A DNA stretch of 14,127 nucleotides from the NCBI GenBank assembly GCA_002391275.1, contig DGSC01000062.1:1-14127 (forward strand). The letters are read 5' to 3'. Positions 12,633-14,127 of the stretch are shown piece by piece; within the stretch, counting starts at the first letter, position 1; each line of letters begins with the position of its first letter. This stretch comes from Prevotellaceae bacterium UBA4372. GTDB taxonomy: Bacteria > Bacteroidota > Bacteroidia > Bacteroidales > Bacteroidaceae. The notes under the pieces were generated by a model. The model had not been told where the DNA came from, ran no database searches, and worked only from the letters and a program-made list of their open reading frames with translations. The translations under genes and the position numbers were made by a program.

Positions 12633-13307
12633 ATGATTGCAGAAGAAATACAGCGAATAACGTCAGCGCTACCCCAAGGCGTCCGCCTCGTAGCGGTGTC
12701 GAAGTACCATCCCTCCGACGCTATCCGGGAGGCCTATGCCGCCGGACAGCGCATCTTCGGCGAGAGCCATGCCCAGGAGCTGCAGCGCAAACACACCGAG
12801 CTGGCCGACCTCACAGGCATAGAATGGCACTTCATCGGCCACCTACAGACCAATAAGGTCAAGTACATCGCGCCTTACGTCAGCCTGATTCATTCGGCCG
12901 ACTCGCCACACCTGATCGAGGAAATCAACAAGCAGGCCGTCAAAGCTGGCCGCACTGTCAGCTGTCTGCTCCAATTGCATGTGGCACAAGAAGAAACGAA
13001 ATTCGGGTTCACTCCCGATGAGGCCAAGGCCTATCTCGACAGCGGCGAGTGGCAAAAGCTGACGGGCATCAAGCTCACAGGCATGATGGCTATGGCCTCC
13101 AACACCGACGACACGGCACGCATCCGCAACGACTTCAAATGTGCACGACGTTTCTTCGAGCAAGCTCAGCACGACTACTTCAACGACACTGACTTCACAG
13201 AACTGTCTATGGGCATGAGCGACGACTGGCACATCGCCATCGACGAAGGTTCAACGCTCATACGCATCGGCACACAAATCTTCGGACATCGCGACTACGG
13301 GATTTAA
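12633..13307 (+). CDS. YggS/PLPBP-family pyridoxal-phosphate homeostasis protein
   Basis: A 224-residue single-domain protein with the fold-type III PLP barrel. The PLP-binding lysine is K24 in VAVSKYHP; other family signatures are WHFIGHLQTNKVKYI (~70-84), LQLHVAQEETKFGF (YggS: NIsxExxKxG type), GMMAMAS, ELSMGMSDDW and the phosphate-binding IRIGTQIFG near the C-terminus. YggS/PROSC proteins have no proven catalysis; they buffer PLP and affect amino-acid and keto-acid balance in the cytoplasm. The ATG at 12633 is preferred over an in-frame TTG at 12621, giving a typical family length. It probably shares the DUF4494 promoter, since no separate -7 box was found in the gap, but the 22-bp repeat array just upstream may influence its expression. 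Confidence 0.93.
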   Translation: MIAEEIQRITSALPQGVRLVAVSKYHPSDAIREAYAAGQRIFGESHAQELQRKHTELADLTGIEWHFIGHLQTNKVKYIAPYVSLIHSADSPHLIEEINKQAVKAGRTVSCLLQLHVAQEETKFGFTPDEAKAYLDSGEWQKLTGIKLTGMMAMASNTDDTARIRNDFKCARRFFEQAQHDYFNDTDFTELSMGMSDDWHIAIDEGSTLIRIGTQIFGHRDYGI

Positions 13308-13323
13308 AGCATAAGCGGAAGAT

Positions 13324-13546
13324 TCATATGATATATATTTTTTTACTACAATCAGAGAAGAGCAATCGTTCATTATCAGGAACATGCATGTTACCATAAA
13401 TGGAGACTAAGAATAGCCGCCATTCGAACAAGTGTATTGCGTTTATAGAGTTTTAACGTAGCTTGTATGTCAATGAGGGGCTCATCTTTGAAGAACTCAC
13501 TATATTCAAGTACTCTTCTTATATGATATGTCGTTTGTTTAGGCAT
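13324..13546 (-). pseudogene. Small ORF with apparent +1-base frameshift, unknown function
   Basis: An ATG at 13546 opens a 51-codon frame (MPKQTTYHIRRVLEYSEFF..., ending ...RMAAILSLHLW) with a TAA at 13393-13391. If one T of the TTT run at 13401-13397 is ignored, the frame goes on past His49 for 24 more residues (YGNMHVPDNERLLFSDCSKK...) to a TGA at 13326-13324, giving about 73 residues of plausible, charged, helical protein. That suggests a real small gene carrying a one-base insertion, or a sequencing error; alternatively the 51-residue form is the product. It starts 18 bases after the stop of the ATPase/HTH gene on the same strand, so it is likely in that operon. An in-frame TAA lies shortly upstream of the ATG, so a longer N-terminus is not available. 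No family recognised; the LYKRNTLVRMAAILSLH core has no known motif. Confidence 0.5.
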
Positions 13547-13564
13547 ACACCGCTTTGGGGATAA

Positions 13565-14127
13565 TTAAATATTTAGTACCACCCACACTCCATCATTATC
13601 CTTACCTTCACGCTTCAAAACACCAAGCTTCTGCAAAGCAGAGAGGTCGCGTTCTATGGTGCGCTGGCTCACCGACAAAGTCTCCGACATTTGTTTGCCG
13701 GTAATTGTCGGAGACTCTCTAATGAGATTGAGTATTTTCTGCTGACGCTCAGTGAGTTTCGTCTCCGACATGTCTCCGTCATGGTCTCTGACATTCGGGG
13801 TGTCAGAAGAGGCAAAAATGATGGTCTGAAATTGAGTTGGAGTTGATTTGAACACAGGCTTCAGCTCGTCCTTATAACCTTCCAAGGCTTTGGTCTCATT
13901 ACAGATGCGTGTGAGTCCGCTACCTCGTTTCTCCATATAGTCAAGTTGAGCCATCACGTTTGCAAGTATAGGATTGCGCCTTTCAGAAGACACATCTTTG
14001 ATGTCCAAATCCTGTATCAGCATACCATTGTACATTCCACCAGGAGATGTGACAATAAGCCGGTCATCGTAAATGTCAAGATGAACTTCACTGCCCATCA
14101 CGGTGTAGTCGCGATGGATGAAATGGT
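13565..14127 (-). CDS. AlbA_2/RecG-C-like ATP-binding transcriptional regulator, C-terminal part
   Basis: The frame is open from the right edge to the TAA at 13567-13565, 186 visible codons; the start lies outside the window. The first visible residues HFIHRDYTVMGSEVHLDIYDDRLIVTSPGGM are typical of the GHKL-like ATPase region (HATPase_c_4) of the 'putative DNA binding / ATP-dependent DNA helicase RecG-like' proteins, which usually begin with an AlbA_2 (Schlafen-like) domain. MEKRGSGLTRI (~54-64 of the visible part) is the second signature of that region. Near the C-terminus (~126-175) there is a DeoR-type winged helix-turn-helix: LTERQQKILNLI, ITGKQMSETLSVSQRTIERDLSAL, LGVLKREG. These are thought to be transcriptional regulators, often in accessory regions. 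The GTG at 14101 is internal. The small ORF at 13546 follows 18 bases later. Confidence 0.88.
   Translation of the reverse strand, partial: HFIHRDYTVMGSEVHLDIYDDRLIVTSPGGMYNGMLIQDLDIKDVSSERRNPILANVMAQLDYMEKRGSGLTRICNETKALEGYKDELKPVFKSTPTQFQTIIFASSDTPNVRDHDGDMSETKLTERQQKILNLIRESPTITGKQMSETLSVSQRTIERDLSALQKLGVLKREGKDNDGVWVVLNI

Noticed and set aside
12569..12856. 95-codon ORF beginning inside the 22-bp repeat and overlapping yggS
   Set aside because: Arg/Pro-rich out-of-frame translation over a gene with a clear PLP-lysine motif; the 22-base period also shifts frame each copy.

Overview
The window looks like chromosomal DNA of a Bacteroidota member, most likely Prevotella or a close relative. 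The grounds are several -7 boxes of the Bacteroidota type (TAnnTTTG), no obvious Shine-Dalgarno sequences, a DUF4494 gene (a family I know only from this phylum), a C-terminal type IX secretion (Por) tail, and a cardiolipin-synthase-like protein with a signal sequence. This placement is inference from family knowledge; no database was searched.

Layout. (1) 1-541: the 3' end of phosphoglycerate kinase (pgk), then an array of ten 8-bp repeats and a strong terminator. (2) 802-1842: an orphan, membrane-anchored NMT1/THI5-type solute-binding protein, convergent with (3) 1970-3379 (minus), a phospholipase D-superfamily cardiolipin synthase homologue. (4) 3625-5545 (plus): a likely operon of a MaoC-like hot-dog dehydratase, guanine deaminase (guaD) and dihydrodipicolinate synthase (dapA), closed by a strong hairpin at 5704-5742. 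(5) 11835 down to 5760 (minus): four genes in one direction, namely a LytS-type histidine kinase without any sensor region, a LytTR response regulator, a lipoprotein 5'-nucleotidase and a large secreted CotH-family kinase with a ricin-like domain, Pro/Glu linkers and a T9SS tail. (6) 12008-13307 (plus): DUF4494 protein and YggS-type PLP protein, separated by four 22-bp tandem repeats. (7) 13324-14127 (minus): the 3' part of an ATPase/HTH regulator running off the right edge, followed 18 bases later by a small ORF that appears frameshifted.

How the genes may work together. Most are housekeeping or metabolic: glycolysis, lysine/cell-wall precursor synthesis, purine salvage, membrane lipid synthesis and PLP homeostasis. 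The stretch that looks most like a coordinated accessory system is 5760-11835. There a cytoplasmic two-component pair precedes two exported enzymes that both belong to phosphoryl/nucleotide chemistry: a surface nucleotidase and a CotH-type secreted kinase. That they form one extracellular nucleotide/phosphorylation module is a hypothesis from gene order only.

No tRNA, rRNA, CRISPR array, insertion sequence or phage gene was seen. No stretch longer than about 300 bases lacks a gene. The larger gaps (542-801, 3380-3624, 5546-5759, 11836-12007, 12473-12632) hold the repeats, promoters and terminators listed, and otherwise nothing I can support.
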